Shown in pieces: positions 1 through 4,486 of a DNA stretch of 5,309 nucleotides. The DNA comes from an uncultured Bacilli bacterium (lineage in GTDB: Bacteria; Bacillota_I; Bacilli_A; RF39; UBA660). The notes beneath the pieces are model-generated. The model made no database searches. It was not told the origin of the DNA and saw nothing but the letters and a program-made list of their open reading frames with translations. Both the position numbers and the translations under genes were made by a program. Position 1 is the first letter of the stretch; the number at the start of each line of letters is the position of its first letter. Location: assembly GCA_944363655.1 (NCBI GenBank), contig CALVUU010000097.1, forward strand, positions 1-5,309, given 5' to 3'.

Positions 1-323
1 ATATAGATGTATTAGATGTAGCACATATGTCTAGAAAAATAATAAAATCTGGTACAGAAGAAGTATCACTTGAATATTATTATACAGAAATAACAAGCGA
101 GAATGTAGATAAATGGAATGCAATTAAATGGCTTGCCGAACAATTACAAATAAAGAAAGAAGATATAATGGCAATAGGAGACAACATAAACGACAAAATG
201 ATGATAGAAAACGCAGGAATGGGAGTAGCAATGGGAAACAGCGACCCAGTTGTAAAAGAAATAGCAAATAAAGTAGTAGCAAACAACAACGAAAACGGAG
301 TAGCAGAAGCATTAAAAATGTAG
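1..323 (+). CDS. Cof-type HAD-superfamily phosphatase, C-terminal part (5' end outside window)
   Basis: The frame is open from base 3 to the TAG at 321-323, giving 106 residues with no start needed inside the window; the ATG at 27 is internal. The segment DKWNAIKWLAEQL carries the lysine of HAD motif III in the usual place. It is followed by MAIGDNINDKMMIENAG, the motif IV acidic pair (GDxxND), and by GVAMGNSDPVVKEIA, the usual C-terminal signature of Cof/IIB sugar-phosphate phosphatases. The family uses an N-terminal aspartate nucleophile, which lies left of the window, to dephosphorylate small phosphorylated metabolites in the cytoplasm; the substrate cannot be told. Full-length members have about 260-290 residues, so roughly 40% is visible. 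No U-rich terminator follows the stop. Family assignment is confident; specificity is unknown. Confidence 0.93.
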   Translation, partial: IDVLDVAHMSRKIIKSGTEEVSLEYYYTEITSENVDKWNAIKWLAEQLQIKKEDIMAIGDNINDKMMIENAGMGVAMGNSDPVVKEIANKVVANNNENGVAEALKM

Positions 324-468
324 AACTGTTACAAAACTATTAGCTGGCACGGTATGCTTGGTTGGATAAGGTTTCAATCAAAGGCACTATAGAAAATCAT
401 ATTTACAACTAATAAATATGCATATTTAAAAAAAATATACACAGACTGTAATAAGTAAAAACTTATTT
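324..468 (+). other. Intergenic region with two weak hairpins and a possible promoter
   Basis: This stretch separates the HAD gene from the small gene at 486. A hairpin can form from TGCTTGGTTG (355-364) and CAATCAA-AG-GCA (375-386), with one G-U pair and a two-base bulge. No T-run follows it, so it is not a convincing terminator. A second hairpin, AATAAGT (450-456) with ACTTATT (461-467) around AAAA, sits directly upstream of the SD of the small gene and could modulate access to it. TTTACA (402-407) and TTTAAA (425-430), 17 bp apart, are a weak SigA-like promoter candidate. Nothing here matches a riboswitch or T-box that I recognise. Confidence 0.3.
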
Positions 469-476
469 AGGAGGTG
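469..476 (+). promoter_or_regulatory. Ribosome binding site of the small gene at 486
   Basis: AGGAGGTG matches the complement of the 16S rRNA 3' end over eight bases and lies 9 nt before the ATG. Its strength is the main reason for calling such a short frame a gene. It directly follows a 7-bp AT-rich hairpin (450-467). Confidence 0.65.
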
Positions 477-485
477 TATTTTTTT

Positions 486-638
486 ATGGCTAAAGAAGAT
501 AAAAATAATGATATAGATAAACACGAGGAAACAGAGGATGTTACAAAATATGGAGAATTCGTATCATCATATTTTGCGTGGCTTACACCAGAAAAACAAA
601 AGAAAAGAGCAAAAGAAATTGATAATATGACAAAATGA
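486..638 (+). CDS. Small hypothetical protein, 50 residues
   Basis: The ATG at 486 is preceded by a near-ideal SD, AGGAGGTG (469-476), 9 nt upstream, and the frame runs 50 codons to TGA at 636-638. The product is highly charged. It begins MAKEDKNNDIDKHEE, continues through a short aromatic stretch (YGEFVSSYFAWL, residues 22-33), and ends in a lysine-rich probable helix (TPEKQKKRAKEIDNM). It has no signal peptide, membrane segment or cysteine, so it is probably cytosolic. I do not recognise the family. Codon use is like the neighbouring genes (AAA, GAA, GAT, ATA), which supports real coding. The last codons and stop fall inside the left arm of the 41-bp palindrome at 631-671, so the original C-terminus may have been altered by insertion of that element. 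Confidence 0.6.
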   Translation: MAKEDKNNDIDKHEETEDVTKYGEFVSSYFAWLTPEKQKKRAKEIDNMTK

Positions 639-671
639 GAAATTGGGGACAGTCCCCAATTTCTCATTTTG
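631..671. repeat. Perfect 41-bp palindrome, GGGGACAGTCCCC type (REP/MITE-like)
   Basis: The arms 631-650 and 652-671 are exact reverse complements of 20 bases around a single central A at 651. The core reads GGGGACAGTCCCC and the outer arms are AATGAGAAATT-like. A diverged copy occurs at 3273-3313, so this is a dispersed repeat rather than a private hairpin. From general knowledge, similar GGGGAC palindromes recur in many bacterial genomes, some near IS200-like or RAYT transposase genes; no transposase is present here. In RNA it would form a stable hairpin at the 3' end of the small gene. Only four T follow in the right arm, so it is a poor intrinsic terminator but could protect the transcript end. 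Confidence 0.85.
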
Positions 672-707
672 GGATAAATTACCATATACGTATAATTTCA
701 AATTAAC

Positions 708-735
708 TTGAATTTTATGTCGACTCAATGATAAT
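708..735 (+). promoter_or_regulatory. Possible SigA promoter of the surface-protein gene
   Basis: TTGAAT (708-713) and GATAAT (730-735) are separated by 16 bp and match the SigA consensus at 4/6 and 5/6 positions. They lie between the palindrome and the gene, and transcription would start near 742, leaving a leader of under 30 nt. The region is so AT-rich that other -10 choices exist (TATAAA at 735-740). Confidence 0.4.
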
Positions 736-769
736 ATAAAATTGTAAATAATATAAAAGGAGGAGTATG

Positions 770-3280
770 ATGAGTAAGAAAGCTAAATTAATTTTAACTG
801 GTATCTGCATGTTTTTGCTAATTATGCTATTACAAATACAAATTCCAAATGGAGTATTTGCAAATGAAGGTGTTAGTTTTGACGAATTTAACTTTCCAGA
901 TGCAAAGTTAAGAGAGGCAATACATATAGCTTATCCAAATTATACAAAAGACAATTATCTTTCTTTAGATGAAATTTCTAAAATTATCTCATTGGATGTT
1001 TCAGAAAGTGGAATTACTGATTTAACAGGAATTGAACATTTTATAAGTTTAGAATATTTGAATATATCGGTAAATAACTTAGCAAAGTTAGATTTATCTA
1101 AAAATATTTTGCTAGATACGATTGAAGCATCAAATAATCAGTTATTAGAAAGTATAGAATTACCAAAAGATATAGAAAACATTTATATTAATTTTAATTA
1201 TAGTTTAAAAGGTGTTGATATTTCTAAATATGAGAACTTAAAAAATTTTTATGGGGCGGATGTTAAGTTAGATAATATAGATTTAACAAACTCGGCAGAG
1301 CTTATTGCGTTAGATTTATCAAATACAAACTTAAGCCAAATTGATGTTAGTAAAAACATAAAATTAGAATATTTAAATGTTTCAGAAAATAATTTGGTAG
1401 AGTTGGATTTAAGAAGTAATACAAATCTTATTACTGTAGATGCAACAAATAATAAAATAAATTTAATAGAATTACCAAGTAGTAAAAGAAATGGGTCAGA
1501 AATTGAATTTTATACTCAACAAATTCAAAGTGGTTATGAAGTAATATGGTATGAAAACGATAAAATAATAAATGTAAATACCATTTTATCAATGAAAGGA
1601 CAAACACTAACCTCAAAAACACAAGCAAAATCATATAGCATAAATTTTAATGCAAATGGTGGTAGAGGCACAATGTCATCACAAGTGGTTAAAGTTGATG
1701 AGAAGATAAATCTTATTCAAAATGCTTTTACAAGAGATGGATATACATTTGCAGGATGGGCAATAGGTTCAAATTCAGAAACAAAATATTTGGATAAAGC
1801 TGAATTTGAACTAAATAAATATCCAACTAACGGAAAAATTACATTATATGCAGTATGGAAACCAATTAAGTACACAGTAGAATTTGATGCAAATGGTGGA
1901 ACTGGATCGATGGATAGAATGGAAAATATACTTTATGGAACATCAGTTAAATTATCATCAAATAATTTTACAAAAGAAGGATATACATTTGCAGGTTGGA
2001 CAAACAGCAAAACAAGTAGTGTAATACGATATTTTGATAAAGATACTGTATCAAATTTAGTAAACAATGAAGGTCAAAGCATTAAGTTATATGCAGTTTG
2101 GGAGAAAAATGAATATAATATAAAATTTAACGTTGATGGAGAAATAACAAGCACAAAAGTAAGTTATAGAGATAAAATAAGTGTTCCAAAAGTTCCTACC
2201 AAAACAGGCTATACATTTATAGGTTGGTATGATGAAAAGACAAATGAAAAATATGATTTTAATAAAGAGGTTACAGCTGGAGTTTCACTAGTGGCAAAAT
2301 GGAAAATAAATAGTTACAATGTAGTATTAAACGGAAATGGAAATACACGAAACAATATGAATAGAATAACATTAAAATATAATCAAATAGCTACTTTACC
2401 AGCAAATACATATATTAAAGATGGATATGAATTTATAGGCTGGTCTATAACCCCTAATGGAGCAGTTGTATACTCTAATAGAAGCAGTATAAAGAATCTA
2501 TCTAGCAAAGATAATGATACAGTAACTTTATATGCACAATGGAAATTTATAAAAAAAGATTTTAATATAAAAGCAGAAAATAAAAGTGTAACGTATAATG
2601 GTAAAGCTCAAACAATTAGTATAAGCAACATACCAGCAGGAAGTAAAGTAGAGTATCGTACAAGCATAAATGGAAAATGGACAACAGTAAAACCAACGAG
2701 AACATCAGTTGGAACAACAACAGTTTATTATAGAATCTCAAATCCAAATTATAATACAACTGAAGGAAGCAAAACAATTAAAATTAATGCAAAACAAATG
2801 AAAAATTTAAGCATAAGCAATATTTCAAACAAAACTTATACTGGAAAACAAATAAAACCAACTGTAACAGTAAAAGATGGAAGTACAATACTAAAAAACG
2901 GAACAAATTATACACTAAGCTATGGAACAAATAAAACTACAGGAAAAGCTTATGTAAAAATAACAGGAAAAGGAAATTATACAGGAACTATAACAAAATA
3001 TTTTAATATAGTACCAAAAACTCCAACATTAAGCATATCTGCTGGAAAAGGAAGTTTAAGTATTACAGCTAAAGCAACAGGTGCAAGTGGTTATGAAATT
3101 TCATACTCTACTTCAAAAAATGGAAAATACAAAGTTGTAACTTCAAGTAGTCAAAGAAAAACAATAAATAAATTAACAAGAGGGCGAAACTACTATGTTA
3201 AAGTTAGAGCATATAAAATTATTGATGGAAAGAAGGTATATAGCGGTTATAGCAGTGTAAAGATTGTAAAAATAAAATGA
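770..3280 (+). CDS. Secreted leucine-rich-repeat / InlB B-repeat surface protein
   Basis: There are two adjacent ATGs, at 767 and 770. The SD AGGAGG (758-763) is 6 nt from the second and only 3 nt from the first, so 770 is preferred (836 residues; 837 from 767). Residues 1-31 are a signal peptide: SKKAK, a hydrophobic core, and VFA before NEG. Residues about 37-236 hold an N-terminal cap and irregular leucine-rich repeats (for example LDLSKN, YLNVSENNLVELDL). Four InlB B-type (Flg_new) repeats follow at about 288-364, 367-445, 449-512 and 516-592. Each has a GYxFxGW motif and ends in an aromatic-rich strand such as LYAVW. Then come an MBG-like Ig module (598-676), a second Ig-like module with KTYTGKQIKPTVTVKDG (679-750), and an FN3-like module (751-836). 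No LPXTG motif, SLH domain, choline-binding repeat or C-terminal membrane anchor is visible, so it is either released or held by an unrecognised route, perhaps its basic C-terminus. Likely roles are adhesion or matrix binding; the ligand is unknown. The stop codon lies within the second palindrome. Confidence 0.92.
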   Translation: MSKKAKLILTGICMFLLIMLLQIQIPNGVFANEGVSFDEFNFPDAKLREAIHIAYPNYTKDNYLSLDEISKIISLDVSESGITDLTGIEHFISLEYLNISVNNLAKLDLSKNILLDTIEASNNQLLESIELPKDIENIYINFNYSLKGVDISKYENLKNFYGADVKLDNIDLTNSAELIALDLSNTNLSQIDVSKNIKLEYLNVSENNLVELDLRSNTNLITVDATNNKINLIELPSSKRNGSEIEFYTQQIQSGYEVIWYENDKIINVNTILSMKGQTLTSKTQAKSYSINFNANGGRGTMSSQVVKVDEKINLIQNAFTRDGYTFAGWAIGSNSETKYLDKAEFELNKYPTNGKITLYAVWKPIKYTVEFDANGGTGSMDRMENILYGTSVKLSSNNFTKEGYTFAGWTNSKTSSVIRYFDKDTVSNLVNNEGQSIKLYAVWEKNEYNIKFNVDGEITSTKVSYRDKISVPKVPTKTGYTFIGWYDEKTNEKYDFNKEVTAGVSLVAKWKINSYNVVLNGNGNTRNNMNRITLKYNQIATLPANTYIKDGYEFIGWSITPNGAVVYSNRSSIKNLSSKDNDTVTLYAQWKFIKKDFNIKAENKSVTYNGKAQTISISNIPAGSKVEYRTSINGKWTTVKPTRTSVGTTTVYYRISNPNYNTTEGSKTIKINAKQMKNLSISNISNKTYTGKQIKPTVTVKDGSTILKNGTNYTLSYGTNKTTGKAYVKITGKGNYTGTITKYFNIVPKTPTLSISAGKGSLSITAKATGASGYEISYSTSKNGKYKVVTSSSQRKTINKLTRGRNYYVKVRAYKIIDGKKVYSGYSSVKIVKIK
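1726..1999 (+). repeat. Near-identical DNA in B-repeats 1 and 2
   Basis: A 34-nt stretch at 1726-1759 recurs at 1966-1999 with three mismatches (1734, 1738 and 1756). The offset is exactly 240 nt (80 codons). It encodes the FTxxGYTFAGW core of the first two B-repeats. The third and fourth repeats are more diverged (GYTFIGW, GYEFIGW). This suggests that repeats 1 and 2 arose by the most recent duplication, or that the core is under strong constraint. Confidence 0.7.
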
Positions 3281-3313
3281 GAAAAAGGGGACAGTCCCCA
3301 ATTTCTCACTTTG
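3273..3313. repeat. Degenerate second copy of the GGGGACAGTCCCC palindrome
   Basis: The core AGGGGACAGTCCCC and the right arm (AATTTCTCACTTTG) match the element at 631-671. The left arm has AAAAAGGGG in place of AAATTGGGG and the right arm has CAC in place of CAT, so the arms no longer pair perfectly. It overlaps the last codons and TGA (3278-3280) of the surface-protein gene, as the first copy does with the small gene. The two copies therefore bracket the surface-protein gene. They are in inverted or direct orientation indistinguishably, because the element is palindromic. Confidence 0.8.
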
Positions 3314-3337
3314 TTGTAAAAAATTTGGAAAAAGTAG

Positions 3338-3366
3338 TTGACATAAGTATAAAAATATTGTATAAT
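3338..3366 (+). promoter_or_regulatory. Consensus SigA promoter of the structured RNA unit
   Basis: TTGACA (3338-3343) and TATAAT (3361-3366) are both perfect consensus hexamers separated by the optimal 17 bp. Transcription should start near 3373. It is the best promoter in the window and drives a unit with no ordinary-sized gene, as expected for an abundant small RNA. No CtsR box lies near it. Confidence 0.85.
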
Positions 3367-3413
3367 ATTTTCAGTGCTTGAATAACAAGCAAAAAATAAA
3401 AAAGGAGGAATTA

Positions 3414-3548
3414 GTGTATGCATCTGAAGAAGATGCGGTATCCGACTGGCTATATCTAGTACGAAAATTACTAGACCAAACAACGCGAGGTAAAAATGAT
3501 GTATACAACAGGGTTTATCTAGCACGACCATTTACCCAAAAAGTGTAA
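3414..3548 (+). CDS. Alternative 44-codon ORF overlapping micro-ORFs 1 and 2
   Basis: A GTG at 3414 lies 5 nt after GGAGG (3404-3408) and opens 44 codons to TAA at 3546-3548, starting MYASEEDAVSDWLYLVRKLL. Two copies of the TATCTAG motif are in this frame, as YLVRK and YLARP. Against it, three of its four arginines are CGA and none is AGA. It also uses GCG, ACG and TCC, unlike the nearby genes. The third motif copy is out of this frame and follows a TAG directly. It is probably fortuitous within a structured RNA, but the start context is good, so it is recorded as an alternative. Confidence 0.22.
   Translation: MYASEEDAVSDWLYLVRKLLDQTTRGKNDVYNRVYLARPFTQKV
3418..3459 (+). CDS. Micro-ORF 1 of three, 13 codons ending TGYI
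   Basis: The SD AAGGAGG (GGAGG at 3404-3408) lies 9 nt before the ATG, and the frame reads MHLKKMRYPTGYI then TAG. The C-terminal PTGYI parallels TTGFI and TSGFI of the other two micro-ORFs. Codons are atypical for the neighbourhood (CTG, CGG, CCG, ATC), which weakens a purely protein-coding reading. The first codons lie in the GCATCT/AGATGC hairpin. A competing GTG at 3414 opens a different frame. Confidence 0.35.
   Translation: MHLKKMRYPTGYI
3499..3522 (+). CDS. Micro-ORF 2 of three, 7 codons ending TGFI
   Basis: GAGGT (3487-3491) lies 7 nt before the ATG at 3499 (4 nt before an adjacent ATG at 3496). The frame reads MYTTGFI then TAG. Its SD overlaps GGTAAA (3489-3494), which can pair with TTTACC (3531-3536), so initiation could be occluded by structure. 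Confidence 0.33.
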   Translation: MYTTGFI

Positions 3549-3566
3549 GGCATCGGAGGAAAAACT

Positions 3567-3599
3567 ATGAACAGCCTGTACACTAGTGGCTTTATCTAG
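3567..3599 (+). CDS. Micro-ORF 3 of three, 10 codons ending SGFI
   Basis: GGAGG (3555-3559) lies 7 nt before the ATG at 3567, and the frame reads MNSLYTSGFI then TAG. The SD and start codon both fall in the 22-nt loop (3552-3573) closed by a 10-bp helix (3542-3551 with 3574-3584, one bulged G). This arrangement would present the start site to a ribosome. The end of the peptide matches those of micro-ORFs 1 and 2. Confidence 0.35.
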   Translation: MNSLYTSGFI

Positions 3600-3685
3600 C
3601 TACTAAAAATACGTTACCAGTCTGGTAACAAAAAACTAATTTCTGCCCCTGAAAACCGGAAGTCTCGGCTAAATTGGGGTCACCT

Positions 3686-3728
3686 GCGCCAGAGCATGTT
3701 TGCTCTGGCGCTTTCTACGTATTTTTTT
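3686..3728 (+). terminator. Intrinsic terminator of the structured RNA unit
   Basis: GCGCCAGAGCA (3686-3696) and TGCTCTGGCGC (3701-3711) form a perfect 11-bp GC-rich stem with a TGTT loop. TTTCTACGTA and seven T (3722-3728) follow. The T-tract is interrupted near the stem, but the hairpin is the strongest in the window. It insulates the unit from the ctsR promoter about 110 bp downstream. Confidence 0.85.
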
Positions 3729-3840
3729 ATATCCAATAAATTGAAACAAAAATTATTATAAAAATATATAGCATACGAAAGTATGTTAAATTACAATTAT
3801 AAACCTTAAGTAAATTCTATGACTAAATATTATAAAACTA

Positions 3841-3868
3841 TTGACTTTATGAAAAAAAGGTGTATAAT
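3841..3868 (+). promoter_or_regulatory. SigA promoter of the ctsR operon
   Basis: TTGACT (3841-3846) and TATAAT (3863-3868) are 16 bp apart, matching the consensus at 5/6 and 6/6 positions. Transcription should start near 3875, giving a leader of about 80 nt before ctsR. The start point falls at the edge of the CtsR operator. The region between the upstream terminator and this promoter is very AT-rich and holds only a small GAAA-loop hairpin (3771-3786). Confidence 0.85.
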
Positions 3869-3877
3869 ATTATTGTA

Positions 3878-3894
3878 AGTCAAAGAAAGTCAAA
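3878..3894 (+). promoter_or_regulatory. CtsR operator (heptad direct repeat)
   Basis: AGTCAAA (3878-3884), the spacer GAA and AGTCAAA (3888-3894) fit the CtsR consensus RGTCAAA-NNN-RGTCAAA exactly. It begins about three bases after the predicted transcription start, where a bound repressor would block initiation or escape. A partial third half-site, AGTCAGA (3894-3900), overlaps its end. It predicts autorepression of ctsR-mcsA-mcsB and release during heat or protein stress. Confidence 0.93.
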
Positions 3895-3954
3895 GTCAGA
3901 AATAAATCGAAATTATATAAAACTGATATACTAAGAAACAAAGGATGTGATTAA

Positions 3955-4404
3955 ATGAAAATGTCAGATATGATAGAAGAATTTATAAAAGAACTTTTTA
4001 ATGATGATGACTATATTGAAATACAAAGAAATGATTTAGCAGAACATTTTAATTGTGTGCCATCACAAATAAATTATGTTATATCAACAAGATTTAAGCC
4101 ATCTCAAGGCTATTATGTAGAAAGCAAAAGAGGTGGTGGTGGGCATATAAGTATTAGAAAAATAAATACTACCAAAAGTAACTACTTGATGCATACAATT
4201 TCAAGTATTGGAGATAAAATTACATCACAAGAGGTAGATGTTTTTTTAAGTAATTTTCTATCATATAATGTTGTAACTAAGAAAGAAGCAAAGCTTTTGA
4301 AAGTCGCAACAAGTGACAATGTACTAAATGTGCCACAAAACACAAAAGATGAATTGCGTGCAAGAATTTTTAAAAATATGCTTATAAATTTAGTAGAAGA
4401 TTAG
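3955..4404 (+). CDS. ctsR: CtsR, repressor of class III heat-shock genes
   Basis: The product has 149 residues, the usual length for CtsR. The N-terminal winged helix-turn-helix contains CVPSQINYVISTRF (residues 34-47), the recognition region. The glycine wing ESKRGGGG (56-63) follows; its arginine is an McsB phosphorylation target and its glycines serve as a thermosensor in Bacillus relatives. The C-terminal domain (about 85-149) ends with DELRARIFKNMLINL, the family's dimerisation and ClpC-linked segment. The start is the ATG at 3955, 9 nt after AAGGA (3941-3945). The SD resembles AGGAGGTGAT with one mismatch. It is the first gene of the operon and lies behind its own operator, so it should repress itself along with mcsA and mcsB. 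No key residue appears lost. Confidence 0.97.
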   Translation: MKMSDMIEEFIKELFNDDDYIEIQRNDLAEHFNCVPSQINYVISTRFKPSQGYYVESKRGGGGHISIRKINTTKSNYLMHTISSIGDKITSQEVDVFLSNFLSYNVVTKKEAKLLKVATSDNVLNVPQNTKDELRARIFKNMLINLVED

Positions 4405-4486
4405 CAAAAAAATATGCAAAATGTAAGGCTTATCTATAATAAAACATACTTATATAAAATTAAATAATGAAAAGGAGTTGATTTTT

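Larger units (their letters stand above)
3447..3620 (+). repeat. Three copies of a TATCTAG-centred motif
   Basis: TATCTAG occurs at 3453-3459, 3516-3522 and 3593-3599. The 5' context is alike (TGGCTA, AGGGTT, TGGCTT), and the first two continue with YACGA. Each copy is followed by a CCA within about 20-25 nt (3476-3478, 3536-3538, 3617-3619). The spacings are 63 and 77 nt, so the copies are irregular. This is not a CRISPR array: the units are too short and too diverged. Confidence 0.6.
3373..3728 (+). ncRNA. Structured RNA of about 355 nt, family not recognised
   Basis: The unit has its own consensus promoter and ends at a strong intrinsic terminator. GC content is about 45% across 3541-3720, far above the flanks, a common mark of structured RNA in AT-rich genomes. 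Helices that can be drawn by eye include the following. GCTTG/CAAGC lies at 3376-3390 and GCATCT/AGATGC at 3420-3436. TCTAGTA/TACTAGA (3455-3475) is extended by TGG/CCA. AGTGTAAGGC (3542-3551) pairs with GCCT-g-TACACT (3574-3584). GTTACCA/TGGTAAC lies at 3613-3629. CCCC (3646-3649) pairs with GGGG (3676-3679) and encloses CCG/CGG. A long-range helix AAAAATACGT/ACGTATTTTT (3605-3614 with 3717-3726) can close the 3' domain. It does not look like tmRNA, RNase P RNA, SRP RNA or 6S RNA. A known large clostridial RNA class such as raiA cannot be excluded by eye. It contains three SD-preceded micro-ORFs, listed separately. Confidence 0.6.

Noticed and set aside
27..29. ATG at 27 as the start of the HAD protein
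   Set aside because: The frame is open to the left edge and no SD precedes it. The family needs about 150 more N-terminal residues, including the catalytic aspartate.
80..312. Minus-strand open frames opposite the HAD gene
   Set aside because: They are antisense shadows of a well-supported HAD coding sequence, with leucine/serine-rich low-complexity products and no SD.
631..680. First palindrome as an intrinsic terminator
   Set aside because: The stem is strong, but it is followed by GGGATAAATT rather than a T-tract, so termination is not supported.
467..685. 72-codon minus-strand frame containing MRNWGLSPISHF
   Set aside because: The peptide is the translation of the GGGGACAGTCCCC palindrome itself, and the rest lies antisense to the small gene at 486.
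1431..1634. 67-codon minus-strand frame inside the surface-protein gene
   Set aside because: It is antisense to the LRR region of a clear gene and is leucine-rich only because of A-rich codons on the + strand.
3247..3531. 94-codon minus-strand frame containing RNWGLSPFSHF
   Set aside because: It again reads through the palindrome, then across a perfect promoter and the structured RNA on the other strand. No SD or family similarity supports it.
3453..3599. CRISPR-like array from the TATCTAG repeats
   Set aside because: The repeats are only 7-14 nt, diverged and unevenly spaced, and no cas genes are present.
3373..3728. tmRNA, RNase P RNA, SRP RNA or 6S RNA identity for the structured RNA
   Set aside because: The hallmark sequences I would expect (tRNA-like acceptor and GGTTCGA arm, GAGGAAAGTCC, the SRP tetraloop region, the 6S open bubble) are not visible.
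3771..3786. GCATAC-GAAA-GTATGT hairpin as a terminator or small RNA
   Set aside because: It is a 6-bp stem with one G-U pair, has no T-run after it, and has only a weak TTGAAA/ATATAT promoter candidate upstream.
4478..4486. TTG at 4478 as the start of mcsA
   Set aside because: It directly abuts the SD (4471-4477) with no spacing. ATG 4487 has 9-nt spacing and gives the conserved MLCQNCG start.
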